Below, in pieces: positions 34,953 to 44,155 of a stretch of 64,000 bases of DNA. A program made the translations under genes and the position numbers. Source of the DNA: Robiginitomaculum sp. (GTDB lineage Bacteria > Pseudomonadota > Alphaproteobacteria > Caulobacterales > Maricaulaceae); the NCBI GenBank assembly GCA_015485155.1, contig WFUF01000019.1, positions 27,499 to 91,498 on the forward strand, read 5' to 3'. How positions within the stretch are numbered: position 1 is the stretch's first letter; the number at the start of each line of letters is the position of its first letter. Below the pieces are notes generated by a model. It was not told the DNA's origin and ran no database searches. It saw nothing but the letters and a program-made list of their open reading frames with translations.

Positions 34953-35747
34953 CTAAAACTTGAAACGCCCACGCAAGGTAACCGGAACACTGATATTTTG
35001 GGAATTGCTCCGGCTTTCCTGCCAGCCAATTGCGGTTAGCGTACCATCACCAGCCTTCAGCTCACCAGTATATCGTAGTCCGGTTTCAAGCCCCAGGGCA
35101 AAATTACGTGAGGCCCGCCATTCAGCGCCAACCATGACTTGCGCGGTTGGCACAATTGAATCATCATACCATTCAGCATTGAAATTTGTTGGCTGTCCAA
35201 TACTGGCAAAGCCTGCAGATGACAGCGCGGCGCCTGTGCTTTCTACATGCTGAATACCTAAATCGGCGCTAACATACGGGCTGACCGATGGGCTTAACAA
35301 ATGGGCAAATGTGCGATTCCTAAAATATTTGCGCACGCCAATTTGCGCGCCATAGGTTTCCAGATCATCAAATTGGGCTGTTACAACATCAGTGCCGTTA
35401 ATCATGCCAACATCGACAGATTTTCCTTCGGCTTTGGAATAATTGGCACTGGCTGTAAGCTCCACCGTATTGCTGAGCGCATAAGAAGCTCCCAATTGAT
35501 ATTTTGTGGCCTGACCATAGGCATCATTATAGCTGGTAGACCTTAGTTCAGCAGTTCCGCTATTATCAAAATCGGTTGTTATAACATCACCATCAATGCT
35601 TGGATCAACGCCAATGGCCATTTCAAGATTCATCCGCTGGCCGATGGGCCGCTGCTGTGACTGGCCATATCCGCCACCCCAGTTTCCGATCCAGGAACAC
35701 CCTGACAACAGGGCGGCAGATGCAACAATAAGAGCAAGGCGTATCAC
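34953..35747 (-). CDS. Predicted outer-membrane beta-barrel protein with lipoprotein-type signal
   Basis: This 264-residue protein has the signal MIRLALIVASAALLSGCSW, whose LSGC is a lipobox. The mature part is made of alternating amphipathic strands (for example YQLGASYALSNTVELTASAN) and ends in a terminal Phe (RGRFKF), as outer-membrane barrels do. A lipidated N-terminus and a barrel C-terminus together are unusual, and its function is unknown. It is a single gene with its own terminator. Confidence 0.65.
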   Translation of the reverse strand: MIRLALIVASAALLSGCSWIGNWGGGYGQSQQRPIGQRMNLEMAIGVDPSIDGDVITTDFDNSGTAELRSTSYNDAYGQATKYQLGASYALSNTVELTASANYSKAEGKSVDVGMINGTDVVTAQFDDLETYGAQIGVRKYFRNRTFAHLLSPSVSPYVSADLGIQHVESTGAALSSAGFASIGQPTNFNAEWYDDSIVPTAQVMVGAEWRASRNFALGLETGLRYTGELKAGDGTLTAIGWQESRSNSQNISVPVTLRGRFKF

Positions 35748-35873
35748 TTGGATTCTCCAGTTTTCATCGTCAACAATCGGGCATCGAATCGTTCTTCTAA
35801 AACCCTCATTCCATAAAGCACTTTATTCCTTTAAGGATTGTTAACCATAATTAGAATCACCCGGAGCAGATAA

Positions 35874-37670
35874 GTGCAGAAAATTCTTATAGTAATTATT
35901 GGCGGTATTTTGGGAAGTTTAATACTGCCCGTTTCCACCCTAGCTCAATCAAACAACAGCATATCTTCTGAACAATTAACCCAATTGATTGATGAGGTTG
36001 AAGCATTTGACCTGGCCAGTGATCCCATAACTGCCGGTCGCAAGGGTGATATGGAGGCTTTGCGTAAAATGCCGGACGTATCGCAAAAAACCATCGCCGC
36101 CAGATCCTTGCAAAACAAAAAATATTTAACTCGCATAAATATGATTCTGGAGCAGGAATTATCGGATTCTGACCGTATAAATGCTGATTTACTACACTAT
36201 GCTTTGGCCAACCGTGTAGCACGAGCAGAATTTGATACCGCTGCCCTGCCGTTTACCAATGATAGCGGCTTTCATACCAGCCTTGACTTTATTGCCAGAA
36301 CCACACGGGTAACATCGCTGGATGAGGGTGAGGCGTGGGTTGCAAGACTGCACGACGTGCCCCGGTTTTTAGCAGAGCATCGCAGCAATATTTCACGCGG
36401 TATTAAATCCGGGTTTTCCCAGCCTAAGCTGGTAGTAAAGGGAGTGCTTGCTACGCTGGAGGCGCAATTGGGTGATGATGCCCTGCTAAACAGCCTGCTG
36501 GCCCCATTGGATAGCCTGCCAGCCAGTACCGACAATGCCACCAAGGAACAATTACAGCAGCAAGTAAAAATAGCCTTTAACGAGGCTGTATTTCCGGCAA
36601 TGCAGGAAACTCTGAACTTCATGCGTGATGAGGTTTTGCCTGCTGCACGCAACAGTATTGGCATTTCAGAAGTGCCCAATGGCCGTGATTACTATGAAGT
36701 ATTGGTAAAAGCCTTCACCACCACCGACATGAACGCAGCACAAGTGCACGAGCTTGGACTTTCAGAAGTAAAAAGAATTCGCGCCGAAATGGAGCAGGTC
36801 ATAGCTGACACCGGATTTGAAGGAGATTTTGCCGATTTTTTACATTTCTTGCGCACCGATCCACAATTTTATGCCAAAAGCGAAACAGAATTGCTAATGC
36901 GTGCCAGCTATATTTCCAAACAGGCCGATGATAACATGCCCCGGTTTTTCGGAATATTGCCACGCCTGCCCTATGGGGTGCGCCCGGTGCCAGCTAATAT
37001 TGCGCCTAATTACACCACCGCCAGATATTGGCCCGGGGACCTTAAACAGGGCAGAGCCGGTGGTTATATGGTCAACACCTATGATCTTAAATCTCGACCT
37101 CTATATGAATTGCCCGCACTAAGTGTGCACGAAGCGGTTCCTGGTCATCATCATCAGATAGCACTTGCCCAAGAGCTAACCGATGTGCCGGAATTTCGCA
37201 CCAAGCTATACATAACCGCCTTTGGTGAAGGCTGGGGCCTATACACGGAAAAACTGGCAGTAGAAATGGGTTTGTACAAAAGCCCATACGAACACTTTGG
37301 GCGGCTTACTTACGAAATGTGGCGGGCATGTCGGTTGGTCATGGATACAGGCATCCATGCTTTTGGTTGGACAAGGGAACAAGCCAAAACATGCCTGAGC
37401 GAAAACTCGGCACTGGCATTACACAATATAGAAACCGAAACTGACCGCTATATTTCATGGCCCGGACAGGCTTTGGGCTATAAAATTGGTGAATTGACCA
37501 TTTGGCGCCTGCGCCGCAAGGCCGAGGCTGAATTGGGAGACGAGTTTGACATACGCGACTTTCATGATGAAATACTAAAAGATGGTGCCATGACCATGGC
37601 CATGCTGGAAAACAAGATCGAAAAATGGATCAAGCGGGTGAAGGAAAAGCAAGCCGCAAACTCAAACTAA
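35874..37670 (+). CDS. DUF885 family secreted zinc-peptidase-like protein
   Basis: This is a 598-residue protein with a signal peptide (LIVIIGGILGSLILPVSTLA). The DUF885 motif HEAVPGHHHQIALAQ lies around residue 420, and the downstream glutamate region FGEGWGLYTEKLA suggests a gluzincin-like metal site. Members are putative periplasmic metallopeptidases. The start is GTG 35874 with CCGGAG eight bases before. A strong terminator follows. Confidence 0.88.
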   Translation: MQKILIVIIGGILGSLILPVSTLAQSNNSISSEQLTQLIDEVEAFDLASDPITAGRKGDMEALRKMPDVSQKTIAARSLQNKKYLTRINMILEQELSDSDRINADLLHYALANRVARAEFDTAALPFTNDSGFHTSLDFIARTTRVTSLDEGEAWVARLHDVPRFLAEHRSNISRGIKSGFSQPKLVVKGVLATLEAQLGDDALLNSLLAPLDSLPASTDNATKEQLQQQVKIAFNEAVFPAMQETLNFMRDEVLPAARNSIGISEVPNGRDYYEVLVKAFTTTDMNAAQVHELGLSEVKRIRAEMEQVIADTGFEGDFADFLHFLRTDPQFYAKSETELLMRASYISKQADDNMPRFFGILPRLPYGVRPVPANIAPNYTTARYWPGDLKQGRAGGYMVNTYDLKSRPLYELPALSVHEAVPGHHHQIALAQELTDVPEFRTKLYITAFGEGWGLYTEKLAVEMGLYKSPYEHFGRLTYEMWRACRLVMDTGIHAFGWTREQAKTCLSENSALALHNIETETDRYISWPGQALGYKIGELTIWRLRRKAEAELGDEFDIRDFHDEILKDGAMTMAMLENKIEKWIKRVKEKQAANSN

Positions 37671-37677
37671 AATAATT

Positions 37678-37723
37678 GCAGGTCAGTCAAACACCGCATG
37701 CAATGTTTCTCTGACCTGCTTTT
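37678..37723 (+). terminator. Rho-independent terminator between convergent genes
   Basis: A 9-bp stem, GCAGGTCAG (37678-37686) with CTGACCTGC (37711-37719), is followed by TTTT. The other side is A/T-rich, so it may also stop the convergent aminotransferase transcript. Confidence 0.8.
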
Positions 37724-37727
37724 GCGG

Positions 37728-38843
37728 CTATTTTAGCACTTGTTTTAACGCGCCAAGGCATTTGTCGATATTGGCATCTGATGCACTGGCTCCCATCAGG
37801 CCAATACGCCAGACCTTGCCGGCCAAAGCTCCAAGCCCGGCCCCGATCTCGATATTATGCTGTTGTAATAACTGCCTGCGAATGGCTGCTTCATCAGTGA
37901 CAAAGCCTGGGAATTTCACTGCGTTTAACTGCGGCAGACGATATGGCTCTTTTACGACGAATCCCAGCCCAAGTTCTTCCAGTCCGGATTTTAATTTCAG
38001 GTGCATTTTCCCATGCCTTGCCCATGCGTTTTGCAAACCTTCCTCGTGCAGCATTACCAGACTTTCGTGCAAACCATACATGGCATTAACCGGCGCAGTA
38101 TGGTGATAGGTTCTGGCACCATCGCCCTGCCAATAAGCCATCACCAATGACAGATCAAGAAACCATGACCGGACTTTGGTTTTGCGGTTCATTATCTTTT
38201 GTGCGGCGGCATCAGAAAAGCTGACCGGAGATAATCCCGGCGGGCAGGATAGACATTTTTGTGAACCGGAATAAACCGCATCAATACCCCATTCATCAAC
38301 CAATAGCTCAATACCGCCCAGCGAAGTTACCGCATCAACCAGTGATAATGCTCCATGTTCCCGGGCAAGAGCGCAAAGCGCCCTGGCATCAGAACGAACA
38401 CCGGTTGAGGTTTCAGCATGAACAAATGCCAATATTCTGGCTTTGGGGTGGGCAAGAAATGCGTCCTCGACCTTTTGCAAGCAAACCGGGCTGCCCCACG
38501 CATCTTCAACCAGTATGGCTTTGCCACCCATACGTTCGATGTTTTCCTTCATCCGGCCACCAAATACACCATTGATGCAGACTATAACTTCATCACCCGG
38601 CTCTACCAAATTGGCAAAGCAGCATTCCATACCTGCAGAACCAGGTGCGGAAACTGGAAACGTCAAGGCATTATCCGTGCAAAATGCCTGGCGCAGCATG
38701 GCTTTTAGTTCATCCATCATCTCTATAAAGACAGGATCAAGATGACCAATGGTGGGCTGTGCCATTGCCTGCAATATGCGCTCTGGCACATCAGAGGGCC
38801 CTGGGCCCATCAGTGTCCGTACTGGAGGGTGAAAACTTTGCAT
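37728..38843 (-). CDS. Class V aminotransferase, serine/alanine-glyoxylate type
   Basis: This 371-residue PLP enzyme starts with the AGXT-type LMGPGPSDVPERILQAMAQP and has its PLP lysine in YSGSQKCLSCPPGL. It fits serine-glyoxylate or alanine-glyoxylate aminotransferase, and could work in photorespiratory-like glycine/serine turnover. ATG 38843 has AAAGG eight bases upstream and is preferred to GTG 38852. No serine-cycle genes adjoin. Confidence 0.88.
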   Translation of the reverse strand: MQSFHPPVRTLMGPGPSDVPERILQAMAQPTIGHLDPVFIEMMDELKAMLRQAFCTDNALTFPVSAPGSAGMECCFANLVEPGDEVIVCINGVFGGRMKENIERMGGKAILVEDAWGSPVCLQKVEDAFLAHPKARILAFVHAETSTGVRSDARALCALAREHGALSLVDAVTSLGGIELLVDEWGIDAVYSGSQKCLSCPPGLSPVSFSDAAAQKIMNRKTKVRSWFLDLSLVMAYWQGDGARTYHHTAPVNAMYGLHESLVMLHEEGLQNAWARHGKMHLKLKSGLEELGLGFVVKEPYRLPQLNAVKFPGFVTDEAAIRRQLLQQHNIEIGAGLGALAGKVWRIGLMGASASDANIDKCLGALKQVLK

Positions 38844-38936
38844 CAAAATCACCTTTGTTCTTCAAAAACCGATGGGTCACTTGTATGAGTGCTGTCTTGT
38901 TTTGGCAATTGGCCAAAACACATAACGGGAAATGAT

Positions 38937-40727
38937 ATGGCTGCTTTGCTTGCCAGCTTGCAAAATGTTCACCTTACCTATGGTCAGGCCCCGCTATTGG
39001 CTGGCGCCAACATGATGATCGGCAAGGGTGCCCGCATTGCTCTGGTTGGCCGCAATGGCTCTGGCAAGTCGACCTTACTGAAGATACTGGCCGGTTTGGT
39101 GGAACTGGACGAAGGCACCAGATTCATCAATCCTTCAGCAACGGTTCGATATTTGGATCAGGAACCTGATCCATCAGGCTTTGACAGTATTGGAGATTAT
39201 GCTGCTTCACAATTAACAGCCGAAGATGAAAGCTGGAAATCGGACGCTTTATTGTGGGAGATGGGCGTTGACCCGGCTTCTGATCCAAAAATTTTATCCG
39301 GAGGTGAAGTGCGCCGCGCGGCTCTTGTGCGTGCCATAGCTTCGGGACCTGACTTGTTGTTACTTGATGAGCCGACCAATCATCTTGACCTGCCTGCTAT
39401 TGAATGGCTTGAGAATTTTTTGGCAGCGCAGAAATCGGCTATGGTGATTATTAGCCATGACAGGGCCTTTGCTTCGCGTTTATCAACTTCGTGCGTGTGG
39501 GTTGATCGCGGCCAGACCAGAGAGTTCTCCAAAGGATTTGCCGGTTTTGAAGACTGGCGCGACAAAGTTTTGGCCGAAGAGGAACTGGATCAGCATAAAC
39601 TGGCGCGCAAAATTGTCCGTGAAGAGCACTGGCTTCGCTATGGGGTGACCGCGCGGCGCAAACGCAATCAGCGCCGACTTGCAGATCTGCATGCTTTGCG
39701 CGCCCAAAAACGCAATTATCAAGGCCCGCAAGGACAGGTAAAGCTGGAAGCCGGGATTGCTGAAAAATCCGGCAAACAAGTAATTGAAGCTAAAAACCTG
39801 AATAAATCCTATGGAGACATATGTCCTGTCCGGGATTTTTCGATTCGCATCCAGGCCAAGGACCGTATTGGCATAGTTGGCCCCAATGGTGCCGGCAAAT
39901 CCACCTTGCTGAATCTGCTAACCGGGATGTTACAACCCGATTCAGGTACTGTGAAATCAGGCGCAAACCTACATATAGCTACGCTGGACCAACGCCGCAC
40001 GGTGCTGAACCCTGATTGGACACTCGCCGAGGCTTTGGTCAATTCAGGATCAGATCATGTTGAGATAAATGGTAGAATAAAACATGTTCACGCCTATATG
40101 AAGGACTTTTTGTTTGCTCCTCATCAGGCCAGAACCAAAGTCAAGGTTTTATCCGGTGGTGAAAAGGCCAGGATTATGCTGGCCAGGGCTTTTGCGCTAC
40201 CATCGAATTTTCTGGTACTTGATGAGCCAACAAATGATCTGGATCTGGAGACTCTGGATTTATTGCAGGCAATGCTATCTGAATATCCCGGAACCGTATT
40301 ACTGGTTAGCCATGACCGAGACTTTCTGGATCGGGTTGTTACCAGCACCATTGCATTTGAGGGAAATGGTAAATGGCATGTGCATCCAGGTGGCTATTCT
40401 GATATTCCAAGGCCGCAAGTGCAAATCAATGAAACTAGGCCCGCAAAACCTAAGAACAAACCAGCAATTGCAAAGCCAAAACAACAGGGCTTTTTGAGTT
40501 TTAAGGACAAGCACGCCTTAAAAACCCTGCCCGCAACAATTGCAAAACTTGAAACAGAAATATCCGATTTGCAAAATAAACTGGCTGATCCCGATTTATA
40601 TCAGCAAGACCCGGAAGGGTTTAACGCTTTAAGCATGCAACTGGAAAAGCAATCTAACAAGCTGCAGCAATGTGAAGAACAATGGCTGGAGCTGGAAATG
40701 TTGCGTGAAACCTTGCAAAACTCATAA
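38937..40727 (+). CDS. ABC-F family ATPase (Uup-like)
   Basis: This is a 596-residue soluble protein with two ABC cassettes: Walker A GRNGSGKST and GPNGAGKST, and signatures LSGGEVRRAAL and LSGGEKARIML. An arm linker and a C-terminal coiled coil (LETEISDLQNKLADPDL) are present. There are no membrane segments, so it is an ABC-F ribosome-associated factor, closest to Uup. It is divergent from the aminotransferase. Confidence 0.92.
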   Translation: MAALLASLQNVHLTYGQAPLLAGANMMIGKGARIALVGRNGSGKSTLLKILAGLVELDEGTRFINPSATVRYLDQEPDPSGFDSIGDYAASQLTAEDESWKSDALLWEMGVDPASDPKILSGGEVRRAALVRAIASGPDLLLLDEPTNHLDLPAIEWLENFLAAQKSAMVIISHDRAFASRLSTSCVWVDRGQTREFSKGFAGFEDWRDKVLAEEELDQHKLARKIVREEHWLRYGVTARRKRNQRRLADLHALRAQKRNYQGPQGQVKLEAGIAEKSGKQVIEAKNLNKSYGDICPVRDFSIRIQAKDRIGIVGPNGAGKSTLLNLLTGMLQPDSGTVKSGANLHIATLDQRRTVLNPDWTLAEALVNSGSDHVEINGRIKHVHAYMKDFLFAPHQARTKVKVLSGGEKARIMLARAFALPSNFLVLDEPTNDLDLETLDLLQAMLSEYPGTVLLVSHDRDFLDRVVTSTIAFEGNGKWHVHPGGYSDIPRPQVQINETRPAKPKNKPAIAKPKQQGFLSFKDKHALKTLPATIAKLETEISDLQNKLADPDLYQQDPEGFNALSMQLEKQSNKLQQCEEQWLELEMLRETLQNS

Positions 40728-40740
40728 ATCAGCATAAAAA

Positions 40741-40930
40741 AAGGCCGGGTCACTTGATGTGCACCCGGCCCTAAAGTCTTCGCATCAGCCTCACAAGGGG
40801 GAGGAGGAGGCCAGCGGTAAATTTCCGTTCCGTTCGATAGGGGGTCGGGGAAACGGGCCGAAGCCACTAAAAGCAGCTTCAAAAGACATATAGGGAAGCT
40901 AATCCTGACTTGCTAGGTGCGAAATAGAGT
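40741..40930 (-). ncRNA. Candidate small RNA with anti-Shine-Dalgarno loop and strong terminator
   Basis: On the minus strand, an 8-bp terminator stem GGCCGGGT / ACCCGGCC (40763-40770 with 40743-40750) is followed by seven T. About 20 bases upstream of it, a hairpin GCCTC / GAGGC displays a loop rich in CTCCTCCCCC. Exposed CCUCC loops are typical of trans-acting sRNAs of the alphaproteobacterial cuckoo/alpha-r14 type. The 5' end near 40930 is a guess; it could instead be the long 3' end of the LysR gene mRNA. Confidence 0.45.
40743..40777 (-). terminator. Rho-independent terminator (minus strand)
   Basis: The GGCCGGGT...ACCCGGCC stem has a 12-base loop. On the minus strand it is followed by TTTTTTTAT, just beyond 40743. 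On the plus strand no T-run follows, so it serves transcripts coming from the LysR side. Confidence 0.8.
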
Positions 40931-40976
40931 AGCTGCTATGCAAAAATGCATATGTGGTGATTGGTTAATTTTGGCC

Positions 40977-41861
40977 TCAAGCTCTGCTTGCACGCATTTG
41001 TCGGGTGAGAAAATCACTAAAGGCCTGTATGCGTTTGGAGCGTCGTAATTCTTCCGGGTAGGCAAAATAAATATCAAAGCCTGGGCCGCGGGCCTCAGGG
41101 AGCACCCGGATTAAAGCGGGATTGTCGGCTGCCACATAATCGGGCAGTCCGGCAATTCCTGCGCCGGATTGTACGGCCTTCATAAGCGCATACACATTGT
41201 CTATGGTCATTGTGGGTTCGCGCAATTGGCCGTCTTTTCTGCCCAAATGCTGAAGCCAGTCAACATCGCTCATTGCCCCGGTAGCGCCATATAAAATAAT
41301 GGCGTGATCGTCCAAAGCATCAATATCTGCAGGCGCCCCATGCTTGGCGATATAGGAGGTGGAGGCATAGAGACTTTGACTGAAGGTGAATAATTTGCGC
41401 TGGATTAAATTGGGCTGGGTAGGTCTTCCAAGTCTAATTGCGCAATCTGCTTCAAGTTTGGTCAGGTCCACCAGATTATCTGTTATCATCAGGTGCAGCA
41501 GAATATCGGGATAGTTTTCCTCAAAGTGCACAAGCCGTGGCGTTAACCAGATCGAACCAAAGGCCACAGGAGCCGTAACCCGCAATGGCCCAAAGGGCTT
41601 GTCACGGCTATCGCGTAATAATGCCTCGGCCAGCAACACCCTTTCGGTCATACCATCAGTAGTACGGCGTAATATCTGACCAGGTTCAGTTAGTCGCAAT
41701 CCTCTGGCATGGCGTTGAAACAGGGATATCCCAAGATCATCCTCCAGAGTTGATATTTGCCGTGAAACCGCAGATTGAGAAATTCCCAGCCGTTCAGCCG
41801 CCGCCGTTAACGAGCCGGTTTTTGCCGCTGCATGAAATGTCTTTAGCTTGTCCCAATCCAT
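40977..41861 (-). CDS. LysR-family transcriptional regulator
   Basis: This 294-residue protein has an N-terminal winged helix (MDWDKLKTFHAAAKTGSLTA with ERLGISQSAVSRQISTLE) and a LysR substrate domain. ATG 41861 gives the usual LysR start; the frame back to 41927 is not supported. Its target is unclear: upstream, divergent, is a broken Cys-repeat gene. Confidence 0.9.
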   Translation of the reverse strand: MDWDKLKTFHAAAKTGSLTAAAERLGISQSAVSRQISTLEDDLGISLFQRHARGLRLTEPGQILRRTTDGMTERVLLAEALLRDSRDKPFGPLRVTAPVAFGSIWLTPRLVHFEENYPDILLHLMITDNLVDLTKLEADCAIRLGRPTQPNLIQRKLFTFSQSLYASTSYIAKHGAPADIDALDDHAIILYGATGAMSDVDWLQHLGRKDGQLREPTMTIDNVYALMKAVQSGAGIAGLPDYVAADNPALIRVLPEARGPGFDIYFAYPEELRRSKRIQAFSDFLTRQMRASRA

Positions 41862-42053
41862 GTTTGCAAGGTGGATAATCCTGTGGTTCAGGTCAAGGGT
41901 TGTGTGAAAGCTGTTTTGAAAAAACAAACTATCAAGGGCAAACCTGCCAGACCAGAGCCCCCAAACCTTCAGCGTGTCATATTTGTTAATTTTATGTTAT
42001 GGTGGTTCACAATCACTATGACAGGTATGTTCTTTACCGGGAGGAAACCAAAG

Positions 42054-43428
42054 ATGTTTCGTATCATTCTTATTGTTTCAGGTTCCTTATGATTTTTATT
42101 AATGGCTAAGCTGGTTCAGGCGCAAGGCAATAACAAATGCTTCAATGCCGTACAAGATCGTATTGCATGGAATGAGGCAGGCAACACATCCTGGAGCCCT
42201 GCCAATATCAATAATTTGTGCAAAGGAGCCGAAAATAGCGTCGAGCCGGGAAGATGTTTTGAAACTGTGATGCAGCGAAGAGTAAGTCATGGTGAGGGGT
42301 ATCAATGGAGCTGGAGCGAGGCCACGGAACTGTGCCGGGGGACTCGTAATTCTGCCGAAACAATTAGTTGTTTCAAAAAGAAAATAGGTCAAGGCGTTTC
42401 ATTTGCCCGGGCCAGAGCGGCCTGCCAGTGGAAAAAGCACAGCACCAACGCCCTCAAAGCCGCCAGTGGCACGAATGACATCAGTGCCAGCGGTCGTACC
42501 TCAAGCCGCTGGGGGATTAACCCCTACAGCCCAATCAAATCGCAGGTTCAGATTACCGCCATCGGTTATGCGCGCCAATAAGTGGCAGCCTATTACTTTC
42601 TTTGAGCGCAACCGCAGTACAACAAACGGCACCCGTCCCTTACGCTGGACAATTGAGGAAAAAGGAACATTCGTCTTGTCAGGGTTTCATTTTCGCTTTG
42701 ATAATGGTGATCACAAGATCAAAACCATTGGTGTAATGCCTGGCAGAAACTATGTTCAGTTTACTTATGCTGATGGAAATGGTGATGACCCATTTACCGC
42801 AAGGGTACAATTCATAAAGCCAACAGGTGCTGATTTGCAGGTTATTGCCCTAAACTCCAAAGATCAATTTGGCGCCCCTGCCTATAATTGTAACACTACG
42901 GTAAGCTGCTCGTGGATAATTGGTACAGATCGTGGTGTGCCGAACAGGTTTGTGCCCATTTTATCAGGTTTTTATTTTGAGCAGCAGGCTGCAGATGCCA
43001 ATATAGGAGGTATTTCTGCGGGCTGGTATGAGCGAATGCAAGATGCCGAGGGCGGTTTTCAGGCACTGATGACAGATGATGGCGGCTGGGATTTGATGCA
43101 AGGTGACCGACAATCACGAAATACTCTTTTTCGTGGAGCAGTAACCCTGGTTCCAAGCGATAAAATTGAGCGCTGTGCAAATATCTCACGGCGTTGGTGG
43201 GGAGACAATACAAACCGGCCCTCGGCCAGAGGCTATGATAGTGTCCGCCTGGCACCAAACAAGCGCTTTGTCTTGCAGCGTGTCAGCTTTGGTTTTGCTG
43301 ATGACAACTTCCTGGAACAGATAGGCGTGCAATATTTTAGTGATGGAGAATTGCTCGTACACTTCAAAGATAATAATCGTGATGATTATTATTGGTGGAA
43401 TATCGGCTATTGTTACTTAAAGGAATAG
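42054..43428 (+). pseudogene. Broken secreted Cys-repeat protein (in-frame TGA plus frameshift)
   Basis: GGGAGG eight bases upstream of ATG 42054 opens a signal peptide (MFRIILIVSGSL) stopped by an in-frame TGA at 42090-42092. After it the same frame continues FLLMAKLVQAQGNNKCF. The next 100 residues hold two and a half repeats of the pattern CF...WS.A...LC.G..NS.E. Near 42431-42436 (five A) the frame changes by one base to a Pro-rich linker and a roughly 285-residue C-terminal domain ending GYCYLKE. I do not recognise the domain. Either it is a decaying gene or the assembly has two errors. Confidence 0.75.
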
Positions 43429-43440
43429 GGGCCAGCCCAA

Positions 43441-43472
43441 TTATCGGAGCAGCGGTCTTTCTTGCCCGATAA
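43441..43472. promoter_or_regulatory. Inverted repeat just upstream of merB
   Basis: TTATCGG (43441-43447) and CCGATAA (43466-43472) form a 7-bp inverted repeat with an 18-base gap, ending three bases before the merB start. It could be an operator or leftover of an upstream terminator. It does not resemble the MerR dyad at 10068. Confidence 0.3.
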
Positions 43473-43475
43473 CTT

Positions 43476-44153
43476 ATGTTGGTAATATGCGTTATGGGTG
43501 TTTTACAAAAAGAAAGTGCTGTTGGTGATTTCCTGAGTAAGGGATATATCGCCGAAAATACGGCAGATATGCAAAACCTTTGCGTTGGCATATATCGTGC
43601 CTTGAGTGATGGCTCGCCAGTTACTGTTGCCAGAATCTCGCAAATCATTGATAAAAACATCAAACAAACCAAGGAATTGCTTTCCAAGCTTCCACCTTCT
43701 GCAGTTCAATATGATTCTGATGGGTCTATTACCGCTTTCATCGGGTTAAGTCTTGCACCGACCTCTCATAAATTTCTGCTGGAAGAAAGCATGCTCTATA
43801 CATGGTGTGTTTTTGATGGATTATTTCTTCCGGGAATTCTTGGTAAAGGCGCAAATATCATTACGCATTGCCCGGCAACGAATGAGGAGCTATCTGTCCA
43901 GCTCTCCTCTGAACAGCTTGTTTCCTGTAGACCAGATACCGTTGTTATGTCTGTGGTTACGCCAGAGATCACAGTTTGCCACAGCAATTTGCGTGGCGAG
44001 TTTTGTCAGCATGTGAGCTTTTTTCGGGACGAAAACAGTTTTCGATCATGGGCGAAAGCCAAGAACGGCGTGGATATGATCGGGATTAAAGAGGCTTACA
44101 TTCTGGCGCAACAGCAGAACAAGGCCCGCTATAAAGATCTGTCTTGGGGTTAA
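43476..44153 (+). CDS. merB: Alkylmercury lyase (organomercurial lyase)
   Basis: This 225-residue protein aligns with MerB: YTWCVFDGLFLPGILG matches the classic YAWCALDTLIFPALIG, HCPATNEELSV matches HCAATGAPVSL, and EFCQHVSFF matches SFCCHVHFF. The catalytic trio Cys111, Asp114 and Cys177 is kept. MerB breaks carbon-mercury bonds and gives Hg(II) to MerA. It is 31 kb from merRTPA and has no mer gene beside it. Start 43476 is tentative; ATG 43494 is possible. Confidence 0.88.
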   Translation: MLVICVMGVLQKESAVGDFLSKGYIAENTADMQNLCVGIYRALSDGSPVTVARISQIIDKNIKQTKELLSKLPPSAVQYDSDGSITAFIGLSLAPTSHKFLLEESMLYTWCVFDGLFLPGILGKGANIITHCPATNEELSVQLSSEQLVSCRPDTVVMSVVTPEITVCHSNLRGEFCQHVSFFRDENSFRSWAKAKNGVDMIGIKEAYILAQQQNKARYKDLSWG

Positions 44154-44155
44154 AA

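Noticed and set aside
40601..40882. Minus-strand 93-codon ORF across the end of the ABC-F gene and the sRNA candidate
   Set aside because: It runs through the terminator hairpin and antisense to the ABC-F coding end, and its composition is not protein-like.
42090..42092. TGA read as Trp or selenocysteine
   Set aside because: TGA serves as a normal stop elsewhere, for example at the end of thiE, and a selenocysteine in a signal peptide would be without precedent. A nonsense mutation or sequence error is simpler.
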